Shown here: one piece after another, positions 50,695 to 58,589 of the stretch
Position numbering within the stretch: the first letter of the stretch is position 1
How the letters are laid out: each line of letters opens with the position of its first letter
Origin: JBBQCW01 sp038319025
Lineage (GTDB): Bacteria; Actinomycetota; Thermoleophilia; Solirubrobacterales; Solirubrobacteraceae
Assembly: GCA_038319025.1 (NCBI GenBank)
Contig: JBBQCW010000009.1
Coordinates: 46,730-110,729 of the forward strand
Length of the DNA: 64,000 nt
Direction of reading: 5' to 3'
Translations under genes and position numbers: made by a program
The notes under the pieces: generated by a model
The model's input: the letters and a program-made list of their open reading frames with translations, nothing else
Databases searched by the model: none
What the model was told of the DNA's origin: nothing

Positions 50695-51590
50695 GCGCCG
50701 ATCCTACGACGACCCGAGCCGGCGATCTCATGCTCTCCAGGGAGATCGACGGGCGTGTACTGCCGCACGAAGCGGCTATCGACGAGCGCGAGCACGTGAC
50801 GGTGCGCGTCGCCCGGACGTTCAGGGAGGACCGAGGCGCCAGTGGTGCGTCCCCGAGCGCCGCGGCGGAACAGGGCCACCGGCAGCGCTCCCGAGGAGGA
50901 GCGAACGGCGTAGGCCCAGCGAGCGACGTCGTCGTCGGCCACATGGCTGCCCGAGATGACGACCGCATCGGGCCGGAAGGTGGCCAGCACATCGCCCAAG
51001 CCGCTGACGCCCCCCACAGGAAGTGGCATGACCCGGGCACCGGCCCGGGCGCAGAAGAGTTCAAAAGCGCGCATCGCGAGCGCGTCTGGATGCAGCTCGC
51101 TGGCGTTCGCATCGCCGATCAGGACGGCGACCGAGCGGGTCGGCGGCGGCGCAAACCGCTGCGCTCGCAGCAGCCAATCGCGCGCCCAGCGCGCGGAGAA
51201 GGCCCACGGGGCTGAGTCGATGCCGTGGCGAGCCGCCATCTCGTTGAGTGAGGGAAGCAGCACTTCCTCCACCGAGCGCTCGACCGAACGCAGCGCGATC
51301 GCGGCCTCCATCGCTCCGTCGGCGCGGTCCAGTTCGTACGCGTTGAGGGCCCCGGCCAGGACGCTGGTGTCAGCGCTGAGCGCCTCACGAGCACGAGAGA
51401 CCGCCGAGGAGATCGACAGGCCTTCCTGCAGAGCGTCGCGCAGCGCGGCCACTTCGCCGTGCGTGTACAGGCGGTGCTGCCCTGGCGAACGTTGCGGCTT
51501 CGGGTAGCCGAAGCGGCGCTCCCACGCGCGCAACGTATTCGGGCTCACATTCAGGAGCGAGGCGGCCTCGCTGGTCTTCAGGGTGCGCAT
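50691..51590 (-). CDS. MerR-type regulator with cobalamin-binding-like domain (paralogue 1)
   Basis: 299 residues. HTH at about 5-70 (LLNVSPNTLRAWERRFGYPKPQRSPGQHRLY), a helical middle, and an alpha/beta C-terminal domain in the position of the B12-binding domain of CarH. It retains E165-L-H167 of the E-x-H cobalt-ligand motif but the cap W...EH residues are not evident. Ligand binding is therefore possible but doubtful. First gene of the MerR-PAS operon; its promoter region (51591-51744) is shared with a divergent 28-residue peptide gene and has repeated GTGCA/TGCAC motifs. Confidence 0.8.
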   Translation of the reverse strand: MRTLKTSEAASLLNVSPNTLRAWERRFGYPKPQRSPGQHRLYTHGEVAALRDALQEGLSISSAVSRAREALSADTSVLAGALNAYELDRADGAMEAAIALRSVERSVEEVLLPSLNEMAARHGIDSAPWAFSARWARDWLLRAQRFAPPPTRSVAVLIGDANASELHPDALAMRAFELFCARAGARVMPLPVGGVSGLGDVLATFRPDAVVISGSHVADDDVARWAYAVRSSSGALPVALFRRGARGRTTGASVLPERPGDAHRHVLALVDSRFVRQYTPVDLPGEHEIAGSGRRRIGA

Positions 51591-51613
51591 CGGGAGCGCA
51601 AGAGGACCACGTG

Positions 51614-51687
51614 TTGCACATCTCTGTGGCCCGCGAGAACACTCTGCACAAGAACTTCCGCCAAACCCGTGCAAAATGTGCGCAATG
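51614..51687. promoter_or_regulatory. repeated TTGCACA/GTGCAAA motifs in the shared MerR-peptide promoter region
   Basis: TTGCACA (51614-51620), TGCACAA (51645-51651), GTGCAAA (51669-51675) and TGTGCGCAATG (51677-51687) occur within 74 bp. Related words occur upstream of the MerR paralogue 2 (TTGCGCAA at 50121-50128) and of the HTH gene at 53221-53448 (TTTGCACAG). Confidence 0.45.
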
Positions 51688-51744
51688 CCTCTACTCTTCG
51701 TCATGGAGTAGCTGGGGAACTCAATCCAGAAGGAGCCGTATCCC

Positions 51745-51831
51745 ATGGACAGCATCAAGATTCGCGCCGCACTCATCGCCGCATCGCTCGCATCGCTGGC
51801 CGCTGTAGCCGGTGGTTTTCGCTGGGGGTAG
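51745..51831 (+). CDS. 28-residue membrane peptide
   Basis: MDSIKIRAALIAASLASLAA, then VAGGFRWG: a basic start, one hydrophobic helix of about 18 residues and a Gly-rich end, stop TAG. It is preceded by an excellent AGAAGGAG ribosome-binding site 9 nt from the ATG. The promoter region is shared with the MerR-PAS operon and it lies 49 bp upstream of the HD-GYP gene on the same strand. Small single-helix peptides of this kind often modulate membrane complexes. No family is assigned; expression is unproven. Confidence 0.55.
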   Translation: MDSIKIRAALIAASLASLAAVAGGFRWG

Positions 51832-51867
51832 TCCTTTGCAGTCGTAGGCTCGCTCACCCGACGGCGC

Positions 51868-51873
51868 TACCGT
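51868..51873 (+). promoter_or_regulatory. candidate -10 of leaderless HD-GYP transcript
   Basis: TACCGT is 7 nt before the GTG at 51881. Confidence 0.5.
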
Positions 51874-51880
51874 CCCACCG

Positions 51881-53224
51881 GTGAGCGAGCGGCAGGATCC
51901 GGACGTACCGCCACTGAGGCCTGGTCTCGCGACGGCGCTGTCGCTCGTCTTGTTCCTGGTCGCCACAGCCGCGGCGATCGCTGACGGCGTCACCGGGCTC
52001 GACGAGCCCCTCTTCTACGTGCTGCTGGGCTTGGCGCTCGCCGGCAGCCTGTTCGCCGCCCGCTACGAGGGTGCCGTACTGGTCAGCGCCGACATCGGCT
52101 GCTCACTCCTCGCCGCCGCGTTCCTCGGTCCTTTCGCGGTGCTGGCCATCAACGTCGTCCTGGAACTTGTCACGTGGATCGCTCGCCGGTACGAGTTTCG
52201 CAAGGTTGCGTGGAACCTCGGCGCCATCACCGCGCCGATGGTGTTCGCCGCGCTGCTGTTCGAAGCGCTGACGATGCACACCAGGGAGGGGAGCCTCGCG
52301 TTTCTCGCGATCCTAGCCGGCGTCTCCGTTCTCGCCATCACGGTCAACTACTTCATCGTGCGTGTCCAGAGCACCCTCGCCTACGGCAGCACGTCGACGT
52401 TCAAGGTGCCGTTCAGCGCGCTGCCCGCAGAGTTTTGGACGGTCGGGTTCGTAGTTGCCGCAGCCGCTGTGTACGCCAAGTACGGTTTCGGAGCCAGCGC
52501 CATCGTTGTCCTCTTCGTCGGGGCGTTTGCCTACATGTCCCACCTCGTGGTCCGCGCGCGCGAGCGGACGAAGGAGTACGCCAACCTGTCCTGGGGGATT
52601 CTGTCGAGCCTCGTGGCCACGCTCGATGCCCGCGATTCCCGTGCCGCGCGCCACTGCGCCGCCGTGGCCATGTTCTCCCGCGACATCGCCCGGCACGTCG
52701 GGATGAGCAAGAAGGACCAGGAACTGGCGCACACCGCCGGCCTGCTGCACGACATCGGCAAGTTCGCCCTTTCGGACCGTGTGATGGACGGCGAAGGCGT
52801 ACTCACCGAGGAGGATTGGCGCGGCATCCGCAATCACCCTGAGCTAGGGGCGATGCTGCTCAAGGACGTCGGGGTATACGGACCGGTCGACGAGATCGTT
52901 CGCGCCCATCACGAACGCATCGATGGTCGCGGCTATCCCGGCAAGCTGCGCGGTGACGACATCCCACCGATCGCCCGGATCGTGGCCGTCGCCGAGGTAT
53001 ACGACACGCTCACCGCGCCCGACACCTACCGCTCACCCATGAGCAGCTTTGAGGCGCTCACCGAACTGCGGCGCGTGACGGGCACCCAGCTCGATGGTCG
53101 CTACGTCGAGGCGCTCGCCGAGCTGCTGGCCGGCGAAGGCATCGACTACCGCCACGCCGACGCTGCGGACTTCGACCGCGAACTCGACATCCAGCGACGG
53201 ATGAACGAGGCCGCGGCGCGCTAG
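51881..53224 (+). CDS. membrane-anchored HD-GYP phosphodiesterase-like protein
   Basis: 447 residues. Five or more hydrophobic helices in residues 15-225 form a membrane sensor region, followed by an HD-GYP domain: HCAAVAMFSRDIARH, GLLHDIGKFALSD (HD pair), and the HHERIDGRGYPGKLRGDDIP motif. This domain usually hydrolyses cyclic di-GMP; the HHE and GYP motifs are complete. It sits beside the MerR/PAS cluster and a membrane peptide, so cyclic-nucleotide signalling may connect them (inference). It overlaps the convergent HTH gene by 4 bp. Confidence 0.88.
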   Translation: MSERQDPDVPPLRPGLATALSLVLFLVATAAAIADGVTGLDEPLFYVLLGLALAGSLFAARYEGAVLVSADIGCSLLAAAFLGPFAVLAINVVLELVTWIARRYEFRKVAWNLGAITAPMVFAALLFEALTMHTREGSLAFLAILAGVSVLAITVNYFIVRVQSTLAYGSTSTFKVPFSALPAEFWTVGFVVAAAAVYAKYGFGASAIVVLFVGAFAYMSHLVVRARERTKEYANLSWGILSSLVATLDARDSRAARHCAAVAMFSRDIARHVGMSKKDQELAHTAGLLHDIGKFALSDRVMDGEGVLTEEDWRGIRNHPELGAMLLKDVGVYGPVDEIVRAHHERIDGRGYPGKLRGDDIPPIARIVAVAEVYDTLTAPDTYRSPMSSFEALTELRRVTGTQLDGRYVEALAELLAGEGIDYRHADAADFDRELDIQRRMNEAAAR

Positions 53225-53448
53225 CCGTGCTGCTGCTGAAGTACGTCGCCCTGCTCGAGCGACTGCAAGAAGGCGTCGAGCTGATCGCGGCTGAACCGGC
53301 GCTGACCGCCGGGGGTGCGGTAGCCGCGCAGGTAGCCGAGGTCTGACCAGCGACGTACGGTGCTGAGCGACACGCCCAGATGGCGAGCCGCCTGGGAGGT
53401 GGAGAGGCCGAGGCCGCGCTGAGCGGCGGGGGCGATCGCAGGATTCAT
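53221..53448 (-). CDS. small MerR/excisionase-like HTH protein
   Basis: 75 residues. LSTSQAARHLGVSLSTVRRWSDLGYLRGYRTPGGQRRF is a winged HTH of the MerR/HTH_17 class seen in excisionases and small regulators; a Gln-rich tail (LQSLEQGDVLQQQHG) follows. No integrase gene nearby, so a prophage excisionase role is unlikely. A TTTGCACAG motif upstream resembles those at the MerR genes. Convergent with the HD-GYP gene with a 4-bp overlap of stops. Confidence 0.75.
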   Translation of the reverse strand: MNPAIAPAAQRGLGLSTSQAARHLGVSLSTVRRWSDLGYLRGYRTPGGQRRFSRDQLDAFLQSLEQGDVLQQQHG

Positions 53449-53577
53449 GAGCGGTACTCTGGGCGCCAGCGACTCGTTTGCGAACAGCATGTGCGTCTTT
53501 GCACAGCTTTTGGCCCTCGTGACGAGCATTCGGCATGGTCGAGGAGAAATGGCAGGGGCTATGGACAGGCTTCGAGC

Positions 53578-54417
53578 GTGAAACTGCGTCTCTGGCATCA
53601 CCGTGATGGGGCCCGCGTCGCCTACCGTGAAGCGGGAATGGGGCCGGCGCTGGTGCTCCTGCACTCGGCCACGCTCAGCCACCGCGAGTTCGAGCCGCTC
53701 GTCGAGCACCTGACCCACCGGTTCCGCCTGGTGCTGGTGGATCTCCCGCTGCACGGCGACTCCGAGGATCGCCCCAACCACCCGTATTCGCCGGAGTGGT
53801 TCGCGCAGGTGATGGGCGCGTTCTGCCATGACGTGGGCGGTCGTTCTCCCAATGTCGGCGGGCACGGCCTGGGGGCCGAGATCCTGCTCAGCGCGACGAT
53901 CAGCGGCGATCTGCGACCTGGGCGGCTGGTGCTGATGCCCAACGGTCTGCACCGTCCCCCGGAGAAGGCCGCCGAGCGGGCGGTCTGGCGGACCGCTGCG
54001 CGCGGTGGCGCGGTGCCTGGGCTGAACCGGGCGTTGAGCCACGGAGCGCACCTGGTGTTTCGGCCTTCGCGAGGCACGTCGCTGAGCGTTCGAGGGGATC
54101 CGGCGGCGGCGGACCTGCTGCGCCACGCGTTCGCCGATGTCGGCGGTAACACCAACCTCGCGCGCTCCTGGGCGCGGCACGTCGCTGCGTGGCCGGCCGG
54201 CACCCGGCGCGAGCTGCTGGACGCCTACCCGACGATCAGCGTTCCGACCCTGCTGCTGTGGGCCGACCAGGATCGACTGCATCCGTTGCAGGGGGCGCGC
54301 GAGGCGCTGGATCTGCTGCCCGATGGCCTGCTGCGAGTGCTTGACGACACCGGCTACCTGATCGCCTACGACGATCCGGTCGGTGTGGCGAGGGAGCTTT
54401 CGGCCTTCTGTCGCTAG
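53578..54417 (+). CDS. alpha/beta-hydrolase homologue lacking Ser and His catalytic residues
   Basis: 279 residues with the full fold: LVLLHSATLSHREF oxyanion-hole strand, LVDLPLHGDSEDRP, nucleophile elbow and LLLWADQDRLHPL with the acid Asp. The elbow, normally G-x-S-x-G, is G-H-G97-L-G, and the region of the catalytic His (normally GHxx..E.P) reads TGYLIAYDDP. Two of the three catalytic residues are therefore missing, so it is probably a non-hydrolytic relative (binding or scaffold role). GTG start at 53578 by homology; no clear ribosome-binding site. FumC follows. Confidence 0.75.
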   Translation: MKLRLWHHRDGARVAYREAGMGPALVLLHSATLSHREFEPLVEHLTHRFRLVLVDLPLHGDSEDRPNHPYSPEWFAQVMGAFCHDVGGRSPNVGGHGLGAEILLSATISGDLRPGRLVLMPNGLHRPPEKAAERAVWRTAARGGAVPGLNRALSHGAHLVFRPSRGTSLSVRGDPAAADLLRHAFADVGGNTNLARSWARHVAAWPAGTRRELLDAYPTISVPTLLLWADQDRLHPLQGAREALDLLPDGLLRVLDDTGYLIAYDDPVGVARELSAFCR

Positions 54418-54453
54418 GCTCAGTGGCCCCTCTTTTTCGATCAGGAGCAAGGC

Positions 54454-55770
54454 ATGGCCAAGAAGCGTCTGTACGGCGGCGAGACGGCGAAGGCGGTCGC
54501 CAACTTCCCCGTCTCCGGTGAGCGAGTCCCCATCCAGGTGATCCACTGGATCGCCCGCATCAAGGGCTCCGCCGCGCTGGTCAATGCTGACTTGAAGCTG
54601 CTCGATCCGGCGCTCGCCGCCAAGATCGCCGCCGCCGCCGCCGAGGTCACCGCCGGCAAGCACGACGACCAGTTCCCGATCGACGTGTTCCAGACCGGTT
54701 CGGGCACCTCCACGAACATGAACACCAACGAGGTGCTGGCGACGCTCAGCGGCGCGCACCCCAACGATCACGTGAACATGGGGCAGTCCTCCAACGACGT
54801 GTTCCCCAGCGCCGTGCACCTCGCCGCGCTGGACGAGGCGACCAACACGCTGCTGCCGGCGCTGAAGCAACTCGAGCGCTCATTTGACCGTAAGTCCAAG
54901 AAGTTCAAGGATGTCGTCAAGTCCGGCCGCACGCACCTGATGGACGCCGTGCCGGTGACGCTGGGCCAGGAGTTCGGCGGCTACGCCACACAGATGCGCG
55001 TCGGCCAAGAGCGAATCGCCGCAGCTCTCGTCCACGTGCGACAGATCCCGCTCGGCGGCACCGCCACGGGCACCGGGCTGAACACGCACAAGGATTTCGC
55101 GCCGAAGGTGCGCCGCGCGCTGACCAAGGAGACCAGGCTCAAGATCGACGCCGCAGCCGACCCGTTCGAGGCGCAGGCCAACCGCGACTCGCTCGTCGAA
55201 CTGTCCGGCGCTCTGAAGGTCGTCGCCGTGTCGCTCACGAAGATCGCTGGTGACCTCGCGCTGATGGGCTCGGGGCCGCGCGCCGGCATCGGCGAGATCT
55301 TTCTGCCCGAGTTGCAGAAGGGCTCCTCGATCATGCCCGGCAAGGTCAACCCGGTCATTCCCGAAGTCGTCCTGCAGGTGTCCGCACAGGTCATCGGCAA
55401 CGACACGGCGATCACCATCGGCGGCATGCAGGGCCAGTTCGAGCTCAACGTGCGCATTCCGCTGATCGCCCGCAACCTGTTGCAGTCGATCCACCTGCTG
55501 TCGACCACCTCGGTGATCTTCGCCGAGAAGTGCGTCGACGGGATCACCGTCAACAAGGACGGCTGCATCCGTTCCGCCGAGTCGACCCTGGCCGCCGCGA
55601 CGGCGCTCAACCCGCACATCGGTTACGACCTGGCGGCGGAGATCGTCAAGGAAGCGGCCGCAACGGGCAAGAACCTCAAAGAGGTCGCGCTGTCCCGCGG
55701 CGTTTCACCGGAGACGTACGCCGTCGCGATGGACCTGCGCAAGATGGCCGCCGGGTCGTCGGCGACGTAG
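54454..55770 (+). CDS. fumC: class II fumarase
   Basis: 438 residues. Signature GSSIMPGKVNP, the TGSGTSTNMNTNEVLA and SSNDVFPSA segments, and SGRTHLMDAVPVTLGQE are all present, so the fumarase/aspartase superfamily site is complete. HPNDHVNMGQSSND resembles fumarase more than aspartase or argininosuccinate lyase. It hydrates fumarate to malate in the TCA cycle. About 25 residues shorter than E. coli FumC at the N-terminus. AGGAGCAAGG ribosome-binding site. Its stop abuts the convergent cyclase stop. Confidence 0.9.
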   Translation: MAKKRLYGGETAKAVANFPVSGERVPIQVIHWIARIKGSAALVNADLKLLDPALAAKIAAAAAEVTAGKHDDQFPIDVFQTGSGTSTNMNTNEVLATLSGAHPNDHVNMGQSSNDVFPSAVHLAALDEATNTLLPALKQLERSFDRKSKKFKDVVKSGRTHLMDAVPVTLGQEFGGYATQMRVGQERIAAALVHVRQIPLGGTATGTGLNTHKDFAPKVRRALTKETRLKIDAAADPFEAQANRDSLVELSGALKVVAVSLTKIAGDLALMGSGPRAGIGEIFLPELQKGSSIMPGKVNPVIPEVVLQVSAQVIGNDTAITIGGMQGQFELNVRIPLIARNLLQSIHLLSTTSVIFAEKCVDGITVNKDGCIRSAESTLAAATALNPHIGYDLAAEIVKEAAATGKNLKEVALSRGVSPETYAVAMDLRKMAAGSSAT

Positions 55771-56535
55771 TCAGTCCGGCAGGATGGCGACAGCGCGGGC
55801 CGGGCCCGCGCTGCCGCCGACGATCTTCAGCGGGAAGCACGACACCGTAAAACCGGTGGCCGGCAGCTCACCGAGGTTGAACAGGCGCTCGATCTGGGAG
55901 TAGGCAAGACCGGTCTGGTGTGCAGCCCAGAAGATGCCCGGCTCCTGCTTGGCCTTCGCCTCCTCCGCCTGCATCCATAGCGGCGCATCCCATCCCCAGG
56001 CGTCGATACCCATCACTCGCACGCCGCGGTCATACAACCAACGCGTCGCTTCGGCGGTCACGCCGGGACCGAGCGCCATGTAACCGGGGTTTGTGTAGTC
56101 GGCGTCGCGGCCGGTGTGCACGAGGACGATATCGCGCGGCATGAGGGTGTGCCCGATGCGGTCCAGCTCGGCGCTGATCTCCGCGCTCGTGACCGGGTCG
56201 CCGTCGGCCTTGTGCGTCATGGCGAGTTTCACGCCCGGCGCGAAGAACCAGTCCAGAGGCAGCTCGTCGATGGTCTGGGCGCGGGCTCCGCCGACCGTCG
56301 AGTTGTAGTGCCACGGCGCGTCGACATGGGTGGAGCTGTGGGTGCCGAAGTTCGTGAACGTCTCCACCGCCCAGCCCTCGCCGTCGCGCAGTAGATCCGG
56401 CGTGACGCCGGTGAGCGCCTCGATGTCCCGCGCGCCCTGCGCGTGGTCGCCGTAGACGATGTCGGTGCGCAGCAGATCCGGCAGCTCGGCCGGGCTCTGG
56501 GCGATAGGGGCGGACAGATCGATGAGGCGCGGCAT
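55771..56535 (-). CDS. cyclase-family hydrolase (kynurenine-formamidase-like)
   Basis: 254 residues. The metal motif H-x-x-x-H-x-D is in FGTHSSTHVDAPWHYN (about 67-78), and GRDADYTNPGYMALGPGVTAEATRWLYDRGVRVMGIDAWGWD is typical of the putative-cyclase (KynB-like) fold. No kynurenine pathway genes are near, so the substrate is unknown (amide, lactone or isatin hydrolysis are family reactions). TACGCT lies 6 nt before the ATG. Convergent and abutting fumC. Confidence 0.85.
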   Translation of the reverse strand: MPRLIDLSAPIAQSPAELPDLLRTDIVYGDHAQGARDIEALTGVTPDLLRDGEGWAVETFTNFGTHSSTHVDAPWHYNSTVGGARAQTIDELPLDWFFAPGVKLAMTHKADGDPVTSAEISAELDRIGHTLMPRDIVLVHTGRDADYTNPGYMALGPGVTAEATRWLYDRGVRVMGIDAWGWDAPLWMQAEEAKAKQEPGIFWAAHQTGLAYSQIERLFNLGELPATGFTVSCFPLKIVGGSAGPARAVAILPD

Positions 56536-56541
56536 GGCGCG

Positions 56542-56547
56542 AGCGTA
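56542..56547 (-). promoter_or_regulatory. candidate -10 of leaderless cyclase-family transcript
   Basis: TACGCT on the minus strand is 6 nt before the ATG at 56535. Confidence 0.5.
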
Positions 56548-56588
56548 TCCCGCTAGCCGTGAGATGTCCCCCGTGATGGACTACAGCC

Positions 56589-58589
56589 ATGAACACCGAT
56601 GCCCCCGTCCTGCGCACCGCCGACGACCTGACGGCCGCGTGGCTGGCCGATGTGCTCGGCACCGGTCCGATCGCCGGCCTCACCACCAGGCCGATCGGCA
56701 CGGGCCAGATGAGCGAGAACCACCGGGTCACGATCACCTACGCCGACGGCGATGCGTGGCCGTCCTCGGTCGTCCTCAAGGTCGCCGCTTCTGACGAGAC
56801 CAGCCGCGCCACCGGCGTCGCTTTGGGGGCGTACGAGCGTGAGGTGCGCTTCTACCGCGAGCTCGCGCCGCGGCTGGGCGGGCCGCTGGCCACCTGTCAT
56901 GCAGCGCTGCTGGACCCCGCCGAGGGGTGGTTCACCCTGGTGCTGGAGGATGTCGCTCCCGCCGAGCAAGGCGACCAGATCGCCGGCTGTTCGGTCGACC
57001 ATGCCCGCTTGGCGCTGCGTCAACTCGCGCGCCTTCACGCGCCGGTGTTCGCCGACTCCCAACTCGGCGCCACGCCGTGGCTCAACCAGGACTTCCCGCT
57101 CAACCAGGCCATGCTCGCCCAGTTGCTGCCCGCGTTCCTGGAGCGCTACGGCGACCGCGTCACCGACGAACACGCCGCCGTGTGCGAACGGTTTGTAGCC
57201 AGCCTGGACGGTTGGCTCGCCGATCGCCGCCCGCCGCTCGGCCTCGTTCACGGCGACTTTCGCCTGGACAATCTCCTCTTTGGCGACCCCGATGGCCCGT
57301 CCCCGTTCCTCGTCGCGGTCGACTGGCAGACGGTGGGCTGGGGACCCGTGATGACCGACGCCTGTTACTTCATCGGCGGTGGACTGACGGTGGAGGATCG
57401 GCGCGCGCATGAGCAGTCGCTCGTGCGCGATTACCACGAGGCGCTGCTGTTCGAAGGCGTGCAGGGATTCAGCTGGGAAGACTGCTGGAGCGACTATCGC
57501 CGCCAGTGCTTCCTGGGCGTGCTCATGGCCGTCGCGCCGGCGATGCTTGTCGAACGCACCGATCGCGGCGACGAGATGTTCATGACCACGCTGGCGCGTC
57601 ACGCCCAGCAGGTCCTCGACCTCGGCGGGTTGGACACGCTGCCCCCGGCGGGTAGCGGCCGGCCTCCGGCGCTGCGGCCTGACCCGTCCGACGAGCAGCG
57701 TCACGCTGCCGGGCAGGAGGAGCTTTGGAACGAGAGCTGGTACTTCGACGCCGTCAGCGATGACGGGCGCACCGGCGTGTGGATCCGCCTGGGCCTCTAC
57801 CCCAACCTCGGCGTGTCCTGGGTGAACGCGTACGTCGTCGGCCCCGACCGGCCGAGCGTCGGCGTGATCGAGTTCGCGGCACCGCTACCGGATGGCGACG
57901 CGCTGACCATCGACAGCGGGGCGTTGCAGCTGCGGCTGACCAACGAGGTCGCGCTGCAACGATTCACCGTCCAACTGGAGGCGATGGGTGAATCCCACGC
58001 GGACCCGTCCGCTGTCCTGCGCGGCGAGGCCGGCGAGCCGGTGGCGGTGAGCCTGGACCTTGCTTGGGAGACGCACGGCGAACCGTACGCCTACCGCGTG
58101 GCCACTCGGTACGAAATCCCTTGTGCGGTTACCGGCACCGTGCGCGTCGGCGACGAAGAGATCGCGCTGCGCGGCGTGGGTCAACGCGACCATTCCTGGG
58201 GCACGCGCGACTGGTGGTCGGCCGAGTGGATGTGGTGCGCGGGCCACCTGGACGACGGCACCTGCTTCCACGGGGTTGAGTTCCGGCTGCCGGACGCGCC
58301 CCGACTGGGCCTCGGCTACCTGCAACCGCGCGAGGGTGGCGTGGTCGAGCTGGACTTGGTGCGGGCCACCGAGACGGCGGGCGCGAACGGGCTGATCACC
58401 ACCGCACAACTGGAGTTCGGCGACGACCTGGTGCTCGACGTGGAGCCCGTGGCCTTCGGGCCGTTGCGCCTCGTCGCCCCCGACGGGCGCGTGACCTACT
58501 TCCCGCGGGCGATGTGCTCGTTCACCGCGGCCGACGGGCGCACCGGTGTCGGCTGGGTGGAGTGGAACCGCAACGTGTCGGCGAGCTGA
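56589..58589 (+). CDS. APH-like kinase fused to a DUF7064/7065-like domain
   Basis: 666 residues. Residues about 1-345 are an aminoglycoside-phosphotransferase fold: VVLKVAA, VLEDVAPAEQGDQ, catalytic LVHGDFRLDN (H221, D223, N228) and metal Asp in VAVDWQTVGWGP. Residues about 375-666 are a separate beta-rich domain with GQRDHSWGTRDWWSAEWMWCAGHLDDGTCFHGVEF, as in domains named DUF7064/7065 that resemble hydroxyneurosporene-synthase (CrtC-like) folds. Substrate unknown. The stop (58589) abuts the convergent cytochrome P450 stop (58590). The kinase part may be acyl-CoA-dehydrogenase-associated-like. Confidence 0.75.
   Translation: MNTDAPVLRTADDLTAAWLADVLGTGPIAGLTTRPIGTGQMSENHRVTITYADGDAWPSSVVLKVAASDETSRATGVALGAYEREVRFYRELAPRLGGPLATCHAALLDPAEGWFTLVLEDVAPAEQGDQIAGCSVDHARLALRQLARLHAPVFADSQLGATPWLNQDFPLNQAMLAQLLPAFLERYGDRVTDEHAAVCERFVASLDGWLADRRPPLGLVHGDFRLDNLLFGDPDGPSPFLVAVDWQTVGWGPVMTDACYFIGGGLTVEDRRAHEQSLVRDYHEALLFEGVQGFSWEDCWSDYRRQCFLGVLMAVAPAMLVERTDRGDEMFMTTLARHAQQVLDLGGLDTLPPAGSGRPPALRPDPSDEQRHAAGQEELWNESWYFDAVSDDGRTGVWIRLGLYPNLGVSWVNAYVVGPDRPSVGVIEFAAPLPDGDALTIDSGALQLRLTNEVALQRFTVQLEAMGESHADPSAVLRGEAGEPVAVSLDLAWETHGEPYAYRVATRYEIPCAVTGTVRVGDEEIALRGVGQRDHSWGTRDWWSAEWMWCAGHLDDGTCFHGVEFRLPDAPRLGLGYLQPREGGVVELDLVRATETAGANGLITTAQLEFGDDLVLDVEPVAFGPLRLVAPDGRVTYFPRAMCSFTAADGRTGVGWVEWNRNVSAS

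Noticed and set aside
53221..54870. Minus-strand frame of over 500 residues running from the small HTH gene through the hydrolase into fumC
   Set aside because: Only its last 75 residues (53221-53448) are a real HTH protein; the rest is antisense to two clear genes.
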